NCBI GenBank assembly: GCA_002682825.1
Contig: NOKP01000005.1
Location: forward strand, 434,001 to 498,000
Direction: 5' to 3'
DNA length: 64,000 nt
Source: Neonectria sp. B-13
Taxonomy: Eukaryota; Ascomycota; Sordariomycetes; Hypocreales; Nectriaceae
Numbering within the stretch: position 1 is the first letter of the stretch; every line of letters starts with the position of its first letter. The position numbers and the translations under genes are program-made. Shown one piece after another: positions 54,501 through 64,000 of the stretch. Under the pieces are notes generated by a model. The model ran no database searches, was not told where the DNA came from, and saw only the letters and a list, made by a program, of their open reading frames with translations.

Positions 54501-54850
54501 ATGGGTCCATAGTTGACTGGACACTAGTGGATTTATGGAATCTCACTGTTACCTACTTTGAGGCTTCTGTTGAGCCAACTCACATGATCATTTGTGCCCA
54601 GGAGAATTCCGGTATGGTGTGGGCTATGGTGTGCAGTTTTCGCGCTCTACCTGACTCACAGGCGAGTGACAGCATGCAGACTCTCAATAACTATTGCCGC
54701 AAGGAGGCCATGCTGCAGGTAGCCCCGAATATTCTAGATGGATTGTGTGATATGGGTGAGATTATGGTGTCGCCAATATCAGGATTGAGCGGGAGTTCCG
54801 AAGATTGTACTCAGAACTGGGGTGGTGTTTTTGTATCAAGGAGAAAGTAA
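51545..54850 (+). pseudogene. Protein-kinase gene lacking the catalytic loop, with a long C-terminal region
   Basis: The N-lobe reads WTRNRVLGNDASGTV, then a TAG at 51603-51605, then LRAIKEIRKRP (the VAIK-like Lys), FHRELEAMAKFSNERFVHCF and HLFIAMEYLKHGDLQRYLG. The frame then jumps and the C-lobe continues with GPSWWVKIGDFGISKRVEGS (DFG present), GIGTRGYMAPEML and IDMWALGEIAHRML. The HRDLKPxN catalytic loop and about 40 neighbouring residues are absent, with a frame change at about 51865, which indicates a deletion. A 68-70 nt intron (52318 to about 52386-52405, GTGAGC to TTTCAG) joins the kinase domain to a roughly 815-residue open region (to 54850) with no recognised domain apart from Ser/Pro-rich linkers and a globular part from about 53280. 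The downstream region alone is open and could still be translated from the ATG at 52414. Confidence 0.75.
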
Positions 54851-55181
54851 ATCCTCCATCTTAATAGCTTGTATAAACTGGCGATTGTTATATGTATGAT
54901 TTGTTTTAACAGTCTTTTTATATCGCGTGTAGTTTGCAGGGAAGGAAGGCTTCGATTAAACTACATAAATGCTATATAATTCACCGCAATTCATAAAAAA
55001 TTAGACTTCAAAGAAGTTGTCTTTAAATCAAATACTAATGGTACTAAGAGATGAACTAGCGACTTATGTTACTAACCTTGGGCTCGTTACGAAACATACT
55101 CAGAGTCTCCTTCAAAAGTCTGGGATATAATGACGCGTGTTCGTATATGATCAGCTGTTGGCTTTAACTGGATATGGAAGG
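54851..55181. other. AT-rich intergenic region
   Basis: Between the kinase-gene 3' end and the flavoenzyme relic. TATA- and AAAT-rich; nothing recognised. Confidence 0.4.
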
Positions 55182-55685
55182 TCAGGGTTTTCTGTTCGCT
55201 TCGCTTCGAAGGGTACCATCTACAATTAATTCTGGACGCACATATAAAGTATCTGCCAAACACGATGAGGTCACTCGTCTCGCTGGATGCTTAGTAGCGT
55301 CGGGTAGATAACCTCCCGCTACTATGAATCGTGCGCCTGCTCCATAGATAACCTTGCGGATCGTACCGAGTGTGTCCTCGATATTCCACAGGCGTCTTGG
55401 CGTATCACGGCCACCTACCGCTCGACCTTCGACAGCGTGGACATACTTGAGACTAGCCTGGGACTTGACGATGGGTTCCGCCCAAAGCACAAATAGCGCA
55501 AGAGGGTCGGCTTCGCGCATGCCCTGGCACCGGGAAAACGGCGACGTTTTGATTCCTACCAGCTCGAGCCCGATGGCGTCCCAGACAGCTGATAGGACTC
55601 TGAGGCGAAAGCGGAAACCGTCGTCAGGACTGCAGGCGTATTGATCGGTGCGATCTTTGAAATGTAAAGCTATTAACAAACACAA
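55182..55685 (-). pseudogene. Old Yellow Enzyme (NADH:flavin oxidoreductase) C-terminal fragment
   Basis: The minus strand reads DRTDQYACSPDDGFRFRLRV, IGLELVGIKTSPFSRCQGMR and FIVAGGYLPDATKHPARRV, the second half of an OYE-type TIM barrel (in intact enzymes DRTDEYGG, VGIRLSPF and the GGF phosphate-binding loop). The N-terminal half with the FMN-binding and substrate His/Asn residues is missing. Sequence upstream (55686-55800) has a possible GTAAGT donor but no matching exon. The residues CS in place of GGS and the absent start suggest a dead fragment. Alternatively, a distant first exon lies within unrecognised sequence. Confidence 0.72.
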
Positions 55686-57106
55686 GGTAAAAAGTACTTA
55701 CCGTATCAACGAAGTATGGAGGATTGGTAGAAAACGGTCACCCCCCTGCAAATTTTATACACGGCCTCACATGGTGATGGAGCTAGGGTCGTGGTTTCTG
55801 AATTGGCACGAGTATTCAGTGCGGTGAGACGCAGGGTTTCAACCTGGAAAACCCGAGATTAGAGCGGCAAACTGTATCCCAACGCGCATCTGGTCAAATT
55901 GGTTGAACAGACAGCGAAGGTGGAAATGCAGAGCCTCATTTGAAGGCGCCGACAACCCGAAGCCAATTCCACCGTATGCACCGCCCCTCTAGCTTGTCCC
56001 GCAGATCTCGGATGCTAGACATGATTGGCTTCAATACGCCCGCCAAGCCACTATCGATCCGAGTGTGGAGGAGCATTCGGCCGAGACCGCTGGCGAGCTG
56101 CCCAAAGCGGCAACCTGCGCGACAAGGCAAACAGCACGCCTCGGTTTCAAAGCGTATTGTGGTAGGGCTAATTGTCCATTGCATGTGGATTGGAATACCC
56201 AGGCGGACCAGTGAAGCAGCATTCAGACGGTTTCTGATCTGTGAACCTTTTCTTGGCACAGCATTTTGACCCAATTTACTATTCGCCGCACTACGACAGA
56301 TTCATCAAGAGATCTGATTATCTTTCCAGCCTTGTTGTTTGTCTTGGATTGCACGCCCGTCAAATCTACCTTGCAGAGAACGTGCCGCCCAAACCATCGA
56401 GATCCTTCGCGCGAGGCAACTCAAGGTTCTGCTACATCGCACTGCTCTCCGGATTCAGAAAAGTTCATGTACCCCGTGCTTTGTGCATATTGTAATAATA
56501 AAAAGGGGGCAGCCTTGTGCGCAGAAAATAACAAGAAGAGAAATCAGCCTGCATGTGGATACAACGTGCAGGTGTCTTCAGGCTACCATGCGCGTGTTTT
56601 TGGCTGTCTACGACGCTTTCCTTCCCAGATGCTAGGGCTTGATGGCACCAAGTTGCTGTAATCTAATGTCAATGGATAGCAGTTACTCTTGAGGGACTAA
56701 AGATTCACATGAACCTCGTTGAAATGGGCAATAGTCTTGGTGCTTGGACTCTCGCGGCCATCCCCGCAGCCTTCTTTGTAGAATGGGGCTAGAACAATAT
56801 TCCGCAGCATGACAGGTTTCAGGGAAATTGCGCTGACTTCAGCTCCTCCCAAATGCCCAACCTGCTTCAAGATACCCGCTTTTTGCTCCAATGACCCAAA
56901 AGAGACTCGAGTCAAATACAGGTCCAAGCCTTGAGCCTCTTCTTGAAGAGGAAGAGAAAGAACAAACACCAGCGTCTGCTACTCTATGGCATCCATCGTC
57001 ACTCATTATTAGTTTGCCTGCTGGGCGAGTCTTTCCTGGCAACTCTCGTTCTGTAACTCTCATTTACCAACTTTCTTTCAGCAACTTTCTTTGACAACTC
57101 TCAACA
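55686..57106. other. Intergenic region
   Basis: No gene recognised. Overlapping open frames of about 110 codons on both strands at 55936-56274, and others at 56241-56661, have no family pattern. The last part is the promoter and leader of the GH5-like gene. Confidence 0.35.
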
Positions 57107-59563
57107 ATGAGATTCTCTTCTCTCACTCTGGCACTCGCCGGCCACCTGAATCTAGCTTTGGCTGGGTCCAGCTTTGGCGGTGTCAACCATTATTACCTTG
57201 CCAATCTTCCCACGGCCCAGCGTGATAGCGTCATCACCAAGCTCCACGAAGGCGGCGCCAAGGTCATCCGAACCCTTCTCGAAGACCGACCATATTCCCA
57301 AGAAAAGGGCAACTCGATCACGGCATCTCCGGACGTCGAAAGCTCACTGGGCGTCTTTGATCTGAGCGTCCTGGACCGATATGACGACCTCTTGGCAGCA
57401 GTCCACAAGATTAGTGGCGGGTCAATGAAGGTTATCTTCAGCCTCCACAACGCGAACCTGCTCGGGAAAGATGCGTCTGACGACTTTTGCGACGCCTACT
57501 GCCATTACCTCCACGACAACGGCATCGAGTGGCACGGCTTTTACACAAACGACAAAATGCGCAAGAGCCTCAAGGAGCGTTACCGCCAGATCTTGACCAA
57601 GTACAAGTCGCCCAACTTTGGCAAGACATGGAACCAACTCTCCAACGTCATCCTTACCATCGATCTCGAAAACGAACCTATGGTCGGCGACTCCAACATG
57701 GAGCATGACTTTGGCGACTGGGTCTGCGACATGGCGACACACTTGAAGGAGACGTGTAGACTGTCTGGCATTGCGGTGTCTACGGGAGGTACCCGCGGAG
57801 CAGACTGGGGTGATGCGCCACCTGCGACAGTTGGTCAGAACTGGCCCAGCGACGTCTTCGAGTGCAAGGCAGTTGACATCATTGCTTTTCACGGCTACTA
57901 CTCCGACGAGGGCCAGGCGTGGCTGAACTTGTTCAGTGAGGAGAAGTTGAACGGCGTTCTTCGGCCCAAGGCCCTGAAGAACAACAAGCTCCTAATGGTC
58001 GAGGAGTGGTCCTACACTCGCGGCAAAGACGACAACTTCGCCAACCAGAACGCAGACATCAAGGCACAGGGCCAGGCTCTCAATCTCCGCGGCATTCCTT
58101 GGCTGTACTGGGATGTGCGGACTGGAGACGATGGATACTGCGACACTGATGGATGCAAGGAAGTATCAGTCGACGGTAGTGGCCCCTGGCCTGTCCTCTC
58201 GTCCGTCATGAAGCAAGCATTCAACTCGGCCACCGACTTCGACTGGTCAAAGTACTTCCCAACCAACCCCGATGCCGAGACTCCAGACGTCGACATCCCT
58301 GAAACCACGACTCCCGATGCCATTTGTACATGGGGCTGCCTCGGCTGGGACTGCAGCGCCTCGGTCCCCTGTTCCGAAAACCGAGAGTGTGTCAGGGGCA
58401 TCTGCAAGGTCGGTGTGAGCTCTAGATCCCCAGATAGCGCCGACTGTACTTGGGGCTGCGAGGGATGGGATTGCAGCACCAAGTCTCCATGTGCAGACGG
58501 TCGACAGTGTGTCAAGGGTATCTGTCACGTAGAAGCTACCTCTGACAACAAGCCCTCTGATGACGATTCTTCCAGCGACAGTTCTTCCAGCGACTCCTGC
58601 ACTTGGGGTTGTGAGGGATGGGACTGCGACAGTGACTCTCCTTGTGCCGACGACCGCCAATGTGTCAAGGGCATCTGCCATGCTGAAACGACCAAGTCCG
58701 ATGACACCTCTGATGACACCTCTGATGACGCCTCTGATTCCAAGGACAGCTCCGACGATACCTCTAACAATTCTGACGACGAAAACTCCGACTGCACTTG
58801 GGGCTGTGAAGGATGGGATTGCAGCAGCAAGTCTCCTTGTGCCGATGGCCGACAATGTGTCAAGGGTATCTGCAAAGCAGGTGATAGCTCTGCTGTTGCT
58901 TCTTCAACTGCTGTGTTGACGACGTCGTCTGCTCCGGAGACAAACACCCACGCAACCACGAGGACAAGTACCACTGTGACTTCTCCTACGACGAGCACCT
59001 CATCTAAGTGTACTTGGGGCTGTGAGGGATGGGACTGCAACACCAAGTCTCCCTGCTCTGACAACCTTCAGTGCGTCAAAGGCATTTGCAAGGCTGGATT
59101 GGCTTCCTCTTCTACTTCTTCTTCTACTTCTTTCTCTACTTCTTCTTCTACTTCTTTCTCTACTTCTTCCTCTACTTCTTCCTCTACTTCTTCCTCTACT
59201 TCTTCCTCTACTTCTTCCTCTACTTCTTCCTCTACTTCTTCCTCTACCTCTTCCTCGGTCGTTTCCTCGACCACAACTTTGAGCTCCTTGCTTTCGACTA
59301 CTACGACGACTACGATGTCATCACTGTCAACTCTCACCCCCGCTTCTACCCCCAGTGGGAATTCGTCCAGCACCTCGCCTAGCTGTACTTGGGGTTGCGA
59401 GGGCTGGGACTGCAGCAGTCAGTCTCCCTGTTCTGAGGGCCGAGAATGTGTGCGTGGTGTCTGCCACGAGGAAGACAGTTCCCCCGAAACCATCACCTCT
59501 AGTGGCAGTCGGCTTCACCTTGGGTTGCTGGGGTTGGTGGCCACGATAATGACATTCCTGTAG
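57107..59563 (+). CDS. GPI-anchored GH5-like glycoside hydrolase with six cysteine-rich modules
   Basis: A single exon of 818 aa with ATG at 57107 (CAACAATGAG). A signal peptide (residues 1-19) is followed by a TIM-barrel glycosidase to about residue 390. DLENEPM carries the acid/base Glu190 and MVEEWSY carries the nucleophile (Glu299 or Glu300), as in GH5-type mannanases and glucanases; GVNHYYL near the start also fits. Six modules of about 28 residues follow (starting near residues 407, 447, 498, 563, 635 and 760). Each has six cysteines in the order C-x3-C-x4-C-x5-C-x5-C-x4-C (CTWGCEGWDC at the start). They are separated by Ser/Asp/Thr linkers, one with a long pure Ser/Thr tract. The C-terminus (LHLGLLGLVATIMTFL) suits GPI attachment. 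The likely place is the cell wall. Confidence 0.88.
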   Translation: MRFSSLTLALAGHLNLALAGSSFGGVNHYYLANLPTAQRDSVITKLHEGGAKVIRTLLEDRPYSQEKGNSITASPDVESSLGVFDLSVLDRYDDLLAAVHKISGGSMKVIFSLHNANLLGKDASDDFCDAYCHYLHDNGIEWHGFYTNDKMRKSLKERYRQILTKYKSPNFGKTWNQLSNVILTIDLENEPMVGDSNMEHDFGDWVCDMATHLKETCRLSGIAVSTGGTRGADWGDAPPATVGQNWPSDVFECKAVDIIAFHGYYSDEGQAWLNLFSEEKLNGVLRPKALKNNKLLMVEEWSYTRGKDDNFANQNADIKAQGQALNLRGIPWLYWDVRTGDDGYCDTDGCKEVSVDGSGPWPVLSSVMKQAFNSATDFDWSKYFPTNPDAETPDVDIPETTTPDAICTWGCLGWDCSASVPCSENRECVRGICKVGVSSRSPDSADCTWGCEGWDCSTKSPCADGRQCVKGICHVEATSDNKPSDDDSSSDSSSSDSCTWGCEGWDCDSDSPCADDRQCVKGICHAETTKSDDTSDDTSDDASDSKDSSDDTSNNSDDENSDCTWGCEGWDCSSKSPCADGRQCVKGICKAGDSSAVASSTAVLTTSSAPETNTHATTRTSTTVTSPTTSTSSKCTWGCEGWDCNTKSPCSDNLQCVKGICKAGLASSSTSSSTSFSTSSSTSFSTSSSTSSSTSSSTSSSTSSSTSSSTSSSTSSSVVSSTTTLSSLLSTTTTTTMSSLSTLTPASTPSGNSSSTSPSCTWGCEGWDCSSQSPCSEGRECVRGVCHEEDSSPETITSSGSRLHLGLLGLVATIMTFL
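58325..59467 (+). repeat. Six repeated cysteine-rich modules
   Basis: Modules begin at 58325, 58445, 58598, 58793, 59009 and 59384. Each codes for CTWGC-x-GWDC then a PC and a CV-(K/R)-G-(I/V)-C ending. The spacer lengths differ, so these are domain repeats and not a simple tandem array. Confidence 0.93.
59105..59256 (+). repeat. Ser/Thr-coding microsatellite (12-bp unit)
   Basis: About a dozen copies of the 12-bp unit tctacttcttcc (with variants) encode a Ser-Thr-Ser-Ser tract between modules 5 and 6 of the GH5-like protein. The tract length is likely to vary between strains. Confidence 0.9.
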
Positions 59564-60165
59564 TTAGACCTACCGCTCGAGGTGCGGTTATTGGACTTCA
59601 ACTTGCGAATACTGAATGGACTATGTATCACTAAGGATTGGGAATGATCTCCTGTCGAGGCAGTCAGTATATAATAGCTTGTGTGAGGGCGAAAATTCAG
59701 CATAGTGGTCAGCGAACATCCAGCCAGCCCTTTGGAGCAGCTCCAAGCAACAATCGATCATTCGCAGCTCTTTGAGCATCCTGTGCACAAATAAACGCGA
59801 CCGTGTATTCTGAGGTACTGGCAGCATAAGTTGGAGGAAGAGAAAGGTGTGCCCAGCCAACCAAGAGGACAGACACTGACCTCGATGACCTATGTGATCC
59901 TACTAACAAACCCCAAATGTCAAAACGTCCCATCGGGCTCGAGTTTTTGCTCCAGCTGTCAGCACCTATCGCCAAAATCGCGCACGCTTTAAGCTAGGCT
60001 ACGCTGGTTGACTCCTGACGTACTCTTCTAGTTAACCGCTTCCAAGTACATCTTAAGATTTGTACCTTCGTCAAAAACAGAACTCAATACGTCAAAATCG
60101 CCAGTTAATACTAAAGTTTGTTGGATATAGACTAAATATACAGTAGGAAAAGCTGTACACCTAAG
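59564..60165. other. Intergenic between convergent genes
   Basis: No gene recognised. Short minus-strand frames (59621-59975) have no pattern. Confidence 0.4.
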
Positions 60166-61176
60166 TCAGTACCAATGTTCCGGAGCAAGGGCTTGTTCGA
60201 GCAAAGCAGCATGATATGGCAACTTACATCCATCCGTGTTGATCCATTGACCAGTCACCTCGAGCGAAACCGAGTCGATCGACCACTGATAATGTCGTTA
60301 GTATCAGCCCCAATCTCTCCAACACTAAAGCCAGGTGACTTACAATGGCTGACTCGACGTCTTCCGGAATACCAGTTTTCCTAGTGAAGGAATTGTCTGT
60401 TCCCGATTGTGGAGTACTTCCCGGTGCCGCTAGAGACTGTCAGAGCTACGCAAGGAAAACGGAAGTGTTGGAAATACTTACTACCGGCTGAAGCACCAAG
60501 GTACGCGTAACTATTGTGCACGACGGAATTAGCATAGGAACGAAGAAACTGCCAGAGCGCTGTGTAGTTACTTGTATGAACCGGTTTTGAAATTGCTGTC
60601 GGTGCTCGAAAATCCCACAATGGCAGAAAGGTGTGTGAGATCTACAAAATCGGCAGAGTTCTTGTAAATCAAGTCCAGTTGGGTAGCTCCGGAAGCCGAT
60701 GCTGTGTATCCAACTCTCAGTGCGCTCGATATGTCGGCATTGATGTGTTCCCCAAATCCGTTGAAGTAGTTGGAAACGTAGCCGAACAACACACCGTCGG
60801 CTTCCAAACGCAGACGATAGCCCTCTGGAGAGTCGAGCTGGGAACAATCCTTGTCGTAGAATGTGAAGGGAGAGTCATCGTCAGCTTGGAAATTCCCTGC
60901 TACGACTGCAGAATACAGGGAGCATCCTCTGTTGCTAACAGAATAGCTCTGGCAATCCTGCGTGCTCTTGCAGAGCTCCGGACAGCTGGTTACAATGCAT
61001 CTGGACTCCTTAGTCAAAAATGGAGCCGGGGAGTCTTGATCGTATCCAACGAGGCCACAAGAGAGTTCGCTCCGTTTTTCGAGAGATTCGAGGGGAGGGT
61101 TAAACGATGGCTTGGAATCGGTTGGTATAGAAGAAACCAGCGGCAAGGCCGCTGCGAGGACGGTGAGGAAACGCAT
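60166..61176 (-). CDS. Secreted cysteine-containing surface protein, 4 exons
   Basis: Exons 61176-60572, 60510-60485, 60429-60344 and 60285-60166 give 837 nt, 278 aa, with introns of 61, 55 and 58 nt. The ATG at 61176 precedes a signal peptide (MRFLTVLAAALPLVSSIP); the upstream in-frame ATG at 61281 would hide it and is rejected. Residues 36-115 contain six cysteines (CGLVGYD, CIVTSCPELC, CQSYSV, CSLYSA) in a PAN/apple-like arrangement. Then follow a beta-rich part (RLRLEADGVLFGYVSNYFNG) and, in the last exons, IPEDVESAIWSIDSVSLEVT followed by GQWINTDG, a pattern seen in other fungal secreted proteins. The 26-nt second exon is easy to miss. Function unknown; binding of carbohydrate or protein is a guess based on the apple-like part. 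Confidence 0.82.
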
Positions 61177-62904
61177 ACTAGACAGGTCTGACAAGAAGCA
61201 ATGGCACTGAAGAAGGGATTGTGGTTTCTTGGTGACCAGAGCCTTGCTAAGTATCTTGGGCGGTTCATCAGTCAAAGCCATATGAGGTAAGTATGCGGTA
61301 TCCTAATTACTTGGCAGCATGAGCTGAAAAGCCCCCCAGTGAGGCTCACTAGCAGTTCGTCACCAATGTTTGGTGAAGTATGTTAGCACCAGTCTCTCCG
61401 AATTTCCACAATGTCCTGTTTTCTTTGTGTCCGACCTACCGTATTGACTCAACAATAGCGCCATGGCAGCACTGCACTGGAGGCTTTCATTCGCTAGAAG
61501 CTGGGCGTCTAGTCAGATCGGGTTAGTTGTTGCTATCTATGGGGTGTCGTATGAGCTACGCTTGTCCGTTATTGTCGAGTTTCTACGGTTGTCGTACGAG
61601 GGGAGACCCCTGAGCGAGTCGTGGGTAAGAACCATTGGATGAGTGGGGGAAGTCTCCACTTCAATTCCACATTCTCAGCACTGAATAAGTACACTATTGT
61701 TTTGGCTTGGCTCAACGCAGTGCAGTTGACTGCCGTTTTAGTCCCAGCCCAGATAACGCAGTGCTAACCTCACCACTAGACAAGACGCGATTTAACTGGA
61801 TAGATTACGTACTTAAGAATTATTTCCAGAACAGTCAATCCATGGCACTGTGCTAGGGAAACTTCATGCTCAAATACTCATGGTCGCAGAAGCATGTATT
61901 AAAGCTTGCTTGGGCCAGTTGGCTTCCCGTTAAAAGTCACAATTAAGGTTCCAGTGAACTGCACCTTTATTTATGGAAGAAAATAGTTTAATTTGGACTC
62001 CTCCTGGTGTCACGGCCCGGGTTGGACTAGGCAGTTACAACCGGTGGAATAATCATAAACTCACTACCCTTCATATACCGCCCTTTTGGCACATCAGGTT
62101 AGCTCTACACTTTTTCGCTATTAAAACACGTAGTTACATCAAAACTACCTCTTCATCATTACCAAACCGTGACCTACATTGTTCACTTTGGCGTCCTGAT
62201 ATACTTGATTAAGCACCTCATACCTTAAACCTACCCTATACCCCTTAGTAAGACCATCATACGAGGCAGTTTAATCATTCAACCCCTACCATGATTAACC
62301 CGCCATTATTATTACGTGTGTGTCAGGTCAGGTGAAGCATAGATAAAGAGATCCTAGTTATATCGTGTAGTAAGGATGGAGCGGAGCTGGCGCATAAGAT
62401 GTTGGAATAGTATCTGCTGCTTAACATGTTTCGCCTTGATTTTCAAGGTCCCCCTTGCTGACCTAGATGCCCGAGCCACCGGTAGCTGCTGCCATACTAC
62501 AAGAGCTATTAGTAGCTGCCACTAAGAATAACATCCCACATAGCCACAGGCGGCTACTAGTAGCAGCCAAAGTTTCTCAATGCCATTTCCGTATCGAGTG
62601 GGACAAAATCCGTTACGACGGGGAGCCAGTGCCACTCATCTGATATTGCCAGTCTCATAAGCGCGCCATCAACTCCAAATTCCAACCCTCGGCAACTTAC
62701 AGACACAATGCACAGCTCACAGCGGACAGAGACAAGAAGTAAATACCGGCTCTGCAAATACCGCCACATTAGTGGGCATCACAATACTGCACTCTTCGCC
62801 GGTGAGAGCACGATCAGCATTATATATCAAAGCAGATGGTGCCCTCGCGAGTGGTCCGCACGCGCCGCGTCATCTGACTTAAACATAATGTTCTCCCGTT
62901 AGCT
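61177..62904. other. Gene-free region with degenerate repeats
   Basis: No intact gene. The part from about 61.9 to 62.6 kb is AT-rich with CCTTATA and CTACCC words. Around 62470-62570 the words gtagctgc/gcagc and agtagctgcca recur in both orientations, hinting at a decayed repeat. Nothing could be named. Confidence 0.35.
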
Positions 62905-63330
62905 CTAGGGCTCATTGATCTCCCAATCGTGACGATCAGTTGGGTCATAGTAAGGCAAATAAGTCATGAGAGCTTTGATCTCATTGAGGATTCCGAGGTG
63001 CTCGACACAAGTGAGTGTAGCTTTAACCTCTTCAGAGGATGCTATTGATATCCTTTTATCCAATATAGGTATATTGATAAGCTCTAGAGTGTAAGCGTAG
63101 ATATAGTCCAAAGTATAATAAAGAGTGATGATTTCTAAAGTTGACTTCTCATTACTGGCAAATGTTGGGACTGGTAAATAGATGGGATTATCTTTAGTGA
63201 TACTATATCGAGGCGCACAGAGCTGTTATTCGATGTCTCTCGAGGGATGGGGATTTAAGAAGTAAAGCCTCACAACCGGTATTTCATCCTCGAAGGACAA
63301 GATCTTCTCACTTCAGGGCCTCTTCTTTCC
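62905..63330 (-). pseudogene. Relic of an unidentified gene with in-frame stops
   Basis: The minus strand reads EKILSFEDEIPVVRLYFLNP, then HPSRDIE, a TAA, QLCAPRYSITKDNPIYLPVP, TFASNEKSTLEIITLYYTLD, and ATLTCVEHLGILNEIKALMT, then YLPYYDPTDRHDWEINEP and a stop at 62905. A TGA lies upstream of EKILS. The stops are CAA-to-TAA and probably CGA-to-TGA changes, as RIP produces. The family was not recognised, though the sequence clearly reads like protein. No start codon was found. Confidence 0.5.
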
Positions 63331-64000
63331 CACATTGTGATGAACATCTCGCTGAAAAGAGGACATCGGCTAAGATCTGTTTTCGGGTGGCGTCAGTACT
63401 AGGAACCGGAAAATCTCTTAGCTGAGTCGCGGTTAAGATGAAGCGGTTCAAAGAGAACTTAGAAGTTGAACTGTCGTTGAGCGGGGTATAGGAACTGTGA
63501 AAACAAGGAGCCGTGGGGCCACGAAGCCGTGCCGAACCACGTCCCGAACAGAAGTGCTTTATCTAGCCCCCAGCTCCACAAGCCGATGCGGGCCAAGATA
63601 ATATCAGAGTAGTGTAGCTACATGTGACGTGTGTTGGACGATAGCCGCGGACCATATTTGGTGAATTTGGTTAGCCTAACTGGAGAAGACTCTCCACCTT
63701 CCGCATGGGAATGAATGTATTGTCGTAATAGCATACGCGGCCATGGTTCATTTAGTCTTCACGGAACCCGGTTTGCCTGACGCGTAATGTTCCAGGAATT
63801 TCTCGCCGAAAACCCGGGTAGTAAGTAAAGTAGTGCATGGCGGTTCCCTGCTAAACTTATGTTGCAGGTGGGGCCGTGATGGTTGGAGGCGGGGCCGTAA
63901 AGTGTCCAAAGTATTACAGATCGTGTGAATGAGCAACCTGGATTGGTTACAAGTGGGGTGGGCATTTTCTTATTTCTTCCGATGATATCAATTATATCCC
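63331..64000. other. Gene-free right edge
   Basis: No gene seen up to the end of the window; small minus-strand frames at 63748-63965 have no pattern. Confidence 0.35.

Noticed and set aside
55936..56274. Overlapping open frames of about 110 codons on both strands
   Set aside because: Neither shows a domain, signal peptide or splice partner; mirror-image frames like this are expected by chance in GC-balanced DNA.
59068..59382. Antisense and alternate-frame Val/Glu- or Phe/Leu-rich open frames
   Set aside because: They are shadows of the Ser/Thr microsatellite in the GH5-like gene.

Overview
The window is nuclear DNA of a filamentous ascomycete (Pezizomycotina). Genes are split by many short introns of about 49-100 nt with GTRNGT-type donors, CTNAC-type branch points and NYAG acceptors. 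The gene content is typical of moulds: Zn2Cys6 and C2H2 regulators, a HET-domain protein, a LaeA-like methyltransferase, a Pth11-like receptor and GPI-anchored wall proteins. The CYP61 and nitroalkane-oxidase sequences look closest to Sordariomycetes (Hypocreales-like), but that is inference from memory of the families. No tRNA, rRNA, CRISPR array, PKS or NRPS core gene was seen.

Layout. 0.4-5.6 kb: an unknown three-exon gene, an MDR oxidoreductase and a Zn2Cys6 regulator. 5.7-8.1 kb: a promoter region with CGGAG/CTCCG inverted repeats and a full-length CYP61/ERG5-like P450. 8.9-10.8 kb: an MFS transporter with one broken splice acceptor. 12.6-17.6 kb: a DUF7703-like membrane protein and a repeat-rich GPI-anchored protein. 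18.4-20.2 kb: fused remains of an aldo-keto reductase and a sugar transporter. 20.7-31.5 kb: a nitroalkane oxidase-type flavoprotein, an SDR, an O-methyltransferase, a Pth11-like receptor with a one-base frameshift, a class I methyltransferase and a 12-exon LaeA-like methyltransferase. 32.3-38.1 kb: a HET-domain protein, a C2H2 zinc-finger protein and a small secreted protein. 38.1-47.8 kb: mostly gene-poor, with an M14 carboxypeptidase and relics of an AYR1-like SDR and a CSC1/DUF221 channel. 47.8-54.9 kb: a repeat-containing acidic protein and a kinase gene that has lost its catalytic loop. 55-64 kb: an Old Yellow Enzyme relic, a GH5-like GPI protein with six cysteine-rich modules, another secreted protein and a decayed gene near the end.

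Read as a whole, this is an accessory, gene-turnover region. Intact metabolic, surface and regulatory genes sit among at least eight decaying ones, several of them interrupted by in-frame TAG, TAA or TGA codons. The best-supported local unit is the Zn2Cys6 regulator, the palindromic sites and the CYP61 paralogue. The 20-31 kb enzymes look like tailoring enzymes, but no backbone synthase lies in the window. All exon boundaries were placed by eye from splice consensus and frame continuity, and total coding lengths were checked to be multiples of three.
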